From Candidatus Zhuqueibacterota bacterium (lineage in GTDB: Bacteria; Zhuqueibacterota; Zhuqueibacteria; Thermofontimicrobiales; Thermofontimicrobiaceae), in contig JADHVV010000015.1 in assembly GCA_016783825.1 (NCBI GenBank), positions 1 through 39,589 on the forward strand: a stretch of DNA of 39,589 bases, read 5' to 3'. A program made the translations under genes and the position numbers. Positions within the stretch are counted from its first letter, which is position 1; each line of letters starts with the position of its first letter. Shown one piece after another: positions 36,625 through 39,589 of the stretch. The notes beneath the pieces are model-generated. The model ran no database searches. It was not told where the DNA came from and saw only the letters and a list, made by a program, of their open reading frames with translations.

Positions 36625-38322
36625 ATGCCAAACGATAAACCCGATAGAACACCAAATTTCATACGGAATATCATTATTGAAGATTTGAAGCACAATAAAA
36701 ATGATGGACGTGTGCACACACGTTTTCCGCCGGAACCAAATGGTTATTTACATATTGGTCATGCCAAATCGATTTGCCTGAATTTCGGATTAGCCGAAGA
36801 ATTTAATGGATTGTGTAATTTGCGATTTGATGACACAAATCCTGTCAAAGAAGAAGATGAATATGTAAAGTCGATTATTGAAGATGTTTCATGGCTTGGC
36901 TTCGATTGGGAAAACAGGCTTTATTATGCTTCCGACTATTTTGATCAGTTGTATGATTATGCTTTGCAACTAATAAAAAAAGGAAAGGCTTATGTTTGTG
37001 ATTTGAGCAGCGAAGAAACTCGTGAATATCGCGGCACATTAACAGAAGCGGGCAAAGAAAGTCCATACCGAAACAGATCAATAGAAGAAAACGTTGATTT
37101 ATTTGAACGGATGTACAAAGGAGAATTCGCTGACGGCGCTCGGGTTTTAAGAGCAAAAATTGATATGGCTCATCCGAACATGAATATGCGGGATCCAGTG
37201 ATGTATCGAATACTGCATGCAGCTCACCACCGAACCGGTGACAAATGGTGTATTTATCCCACGTACGATTGGGCGCACGGTTTGGAAGATTCAATTGAGA
37301 GAATAACGCACTCTGCCTGCACCCTGGAATTTGAAGATCATCGACCGTTGTATGATTGGTTTCTGGAACAGTTGGGAACGTTCCACCCTCAGCAAATTGA
37401 ATTTGCACCTATGAATCTTACTTATACAATGCTGAGCAAACGCAAGCTTCTTGAATTGGTACAAGGCGACCACGTCAACGGTTGGGACGATCCCCGAATG
37501 CCAACTATTTCAGGTTTGCGCCGACGCGGTTACACACCGGCATCAATTCGGAATTTTTCAGAGATGGTCGGGGTGGCAAAACGGGAAAGCACTGTGGATA
37601 TTGCCATGCTTGAATATTGCATCCGGGAGGATTTGAACAAATCTGCGCCACGGGTATTGGGTGTTTTACAACCCTTAAAAGTTGTCATTACTAATTATCC
37701 GGAAAATCAGGCTGAAGAACTTGATGCTGTAAACAACCCGGAAGACGCGTCCATGGGCACAAGAAAAGTACCTTTTTCGAAAATTATCTATATTGAACAG
37801 GATGATTTTAAAGAAGATCCGCCGAAAAAATATTTTCGTCTTGCACCGGGGAGAGAAGTTCGCTTAAGATATGCCTACTTCATCACTTGTAATGAAGTTA
37901 TTAAGGATGAAAAAACGGGTGAAATAAAAGAATTACATTGTACTTATGATCCGGCGACAAAAGGCGGCAATGCTCCCGATGGGCGGAAAGTAAAAGCCAC
38001 ATTGCACTGGGTATCTGCGGAACATGCGATTGATGCTGAAATCCGGTTATATGATCGGTTATTTGTTAAGCCTGATCCAGGGGCGGAGAAAGATGTTGAC
38101 TATAAAACGTTTTTAAATCCAAATTCTCTCGAAATTCTCAAATCATGTAAACTTGAACCGGGATTGAAAAATGTGGTTGCCGGTGAAAGATTTCAGTTTG
38201 AAAGACAGGGCTATTTTTGTGTTGATTCAAAGGATTCGAAACCAGATGGGCTTGTTTTTAACAGGACAGTCCCTTTGCGGGATTCCTGGGCAAAGATTGA
38301 GAAAGCAATGAAAAATAAATAA
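36625..38322 (+). CDS. glnS: Glutamine--tRNA ligase
   Basis: [56 protein letters not shown]. Confidence 0.97.
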   Translation: MPNDKPDRTPNFIRNIIIEDLKHNKNDGRVHTRFPPEPNGYLHIGHAKSICLNFGLAEEFNGLCNLRFDDTNPVKEEDEYVKSIIEDVSWLGFDWENRLYYASDYFDQLYDYALQLIKKGKAYVCDLSSEETREYRGTLTEAGKESPYRNRSIEENVDLFERMYKGEFADGARVLRAKIDMAHPNMNMRDPVMYRILHAAHHRTGDKWCIYPTYDWAHGLEDSIERITHSACTLEFEDHRPLYDWFLEQLGTFHPQQIEFAPMNLTYTMLSKRKLLELVQGDHVNGWDDPRMPTISGLRRRGYTPASIRNFSEMVGVAKRESTVDIAMLEYCIREDLNKSAPRVLGVLQPLKVVITNYPENQAEELDAVNNPEDASMGTRKVPFSKIIYIEQDDFKEDPPKKYFRLAPGREVRLRYAYFITCNEVIKDEKTGEIKELHCTYDPATKGGNAPDGRKVKATLHWVSAEHAIDAEIRLYDRLFVKPDPGAEKDVDYKTFLNPNSLEILKSCKLEPGLKNVVAGERFQFERQGYFCVDSKDSKPDGLVFNRTVPLRDSWAKIEKAMKNK

Positions 38323-38340
38323 AAAAAATCAGGTGCTAAA

Positions 38341-39589
38341 ATGGCTATTCAAATTTATAATACATTATCGGGAAAAAAAGAAGAACTGATCCCTATTGAA
38401 CCTGGAAAAGTTCGTATGTATTTGTGCGGTCCAACAGTTTATGATTATTTTCACATTGGAAATGCAAGACCATTCATTCTTTACGATATATTTCGAAGAT
38501 ATCTGAAGTATCGTGGACTGGACGTAAAATTCATCATGAACCTGACAGACATCGATGATAAAATTATCGGTAAATCCATTGAAGAAAAAATTTCCGCATC
38601 AGATGTGGCAAAAAAATATACCGACGCTTTTTTTGAAGATTTAAAAAAACTGGGTATTGAACAAGCTGATGAATATCCCAAAGCAACAGAAACAATTCCT
38701 GAGATAATTAACTTAATTGAGAAGCTCATTGAAAAAGGAATGGCATATTCCGTCAATGGTGATGTCTTTTATTCGGTGAGAGATTTTCAGGGCTATGGGA
38801 AGCTATCCGGCAGGAAAACTGACGAGCTCAAATCAGGCGCCCGGGTGGAAATTGATGAAAAGAAAAAGGACCCGTTAGATTTTTCTTTATGGAAAGCAGC
38901 CAAACCCGGGGAACCTGCCTGGGATAGTCCATGGGGTAAAGGAAGACCAGGATGGCATATCGAATGTTCAGTGATGTCAATGAAATACCTGGGCGAATCC
39001 ATTGATATTCATGCCGGCGGTATTGATTTAATTTTTCCGCATCATGAAAATGAGATTGCACAGTGTGAAGGCGCCACAGGAAAACCATTTGTAAAATATT
39101 GGATGCATAATGGTTTTTTGAATATTGAAGGCGAGAAGATGTCAAAATCTCTTGGCAACTTTTTTACAGCGCGCGACATCATGGATAAATACCACCCGGC
39201 AGTGATCAGGATGTTCTTCCTGTTAAAACACTACCGCAGTCCAATAAGTTTTAGTGAGGACAGAATCCGCGAGGCACAGCAGGCATTGGAAAGAATTATC
39301 ACCACAATGCAGAATATTGAGACTGAGTTAGGCACAAGCGAACCCGCGGATGCAAAAATAGTTTTAGAAGAATCCATAAATGAAATGAAACAAGAATTTC
39401 TGAACGAAATGGATGATGATTTTAATACTGCCGGCGCCATGGCAAAAATATTTGACCTGGTTAAAGAAGCCAACCTCATTTTAGCAAAAGGAAAACTGCC
39501 CGAATCAGAACTGGCTGCATTATTAAAAATAAAATCTACAATTGAAGAACTGGATTCATTTTTAAATATTCTTTATTATAGAGAGTCGT
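38341..39589 (+). CDS. cysS: Cysteine--tRNA ligase, 3' end outside the window
   Basis: Own translation from ATG 38341: MAIQIYNTLSGKKEELIPIEPGKVRMYLCGPTVYDYFHIGNARPF...GIDLIFPHHENEIAQCEGATGKPF...EGEKMSKSLGNFFTARDI; open to the window edge, absent from the ORF track. Confidence 0.96.
   Translation, partial: MAIQIYNTLSGKKEELIPIEPGKVRMYLCGPTVYDYFHIGNARPFILYDIFRRYLKYRGLDVKFIMNLTDIDDKIIGKSIEEKISASDVAKKYTDAFFEDLKKLGIEQADEYPKATETIPEIINLIEKLIEKGMAYSVNGDVFYSVRDFQGYGKLSGRKTDELKSGARVEIDEKKKDPLDFSLWKAAKPGEPAWDSPWGKGRPGWHIECSVMSMKYLGESIDIHAGGIDLIFPHHENEIAQCEGATGKPFVKYWMHNGFLNIEGEKMSKSLGNFFTARDIMDKYHPAVIRMFFLLKHYRSPISFSEDRIREAQQALERIITTMQNIETELGTSEPADAKIVLEESINEMKQEFLNEMDDDFNTAGAMAKIFDLVKEANLILAKGKLPESELAALLKIKSTIEELDSFLNILYYRES

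Noticed and set aside
36875-37408. 177-aa minus-strand ORF inside glnS
   Set aside because: Lies wholly antisense to a highly conserved gene; composition typical of a shadow ORF.
1-39589. tRNA or rRNA genes
   Set aside because: No cloverleaf-like or rRNA-like segment was noticed by eye in the intergenic regions; a tRNAscan/Infernal run would be needed to exclude them.

Overview
This 39.6 kb bacterial chromosomal window is AT-rich and looks like a Bacteroidota/FCB- or Calditrichota/KSB1-type lineage (inferred from protein style, not tested). The left ~4.3 kb (minus strand) is accessory: a truncated TSPPY DNA methyltransferase, a TPR protein, a MazEF pair and an HNH endonuclease. Next come a NamZ/DUF1343 protein coupled to a SAM methyltransferase, a PP2C phosphatase with a LytR_C-like tail, uvrB, a zinc-ribbon protein, a Bro-N antirepressor-like protein, an HpcH/HpaI aldolase, a DUF1080 lipoprotein, a VapBC-like PIN pair, purD, a UDP-sugar epimerase, a sigma54 activator with lptE and a TPR protein, a LysM protein, an XRE regulator with an unknown C-terminal domain, a GT2 and a 1.4k-aa subtilase. 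The right third is housekeeping: SPOR lipoprotein, yebC, ruvC-ruvA-ruvB-queA, ispD-ispF, gltX, glnS and a partial cysS that the ORF track misses. The most unusual layer is intergenic. Many gaps hold long imperfect palindromes from several sequence families. Five families have arms built from degenerate short-period repeats. Some elements sit inside others, one pair differs by a clean 75-bp deletion, and one element abuts a decayed copy of the subtilase promoter/signal-peptide start. A second notable signal is a 31-nt palindrome found both upstream of and inside the Bro-N gene.
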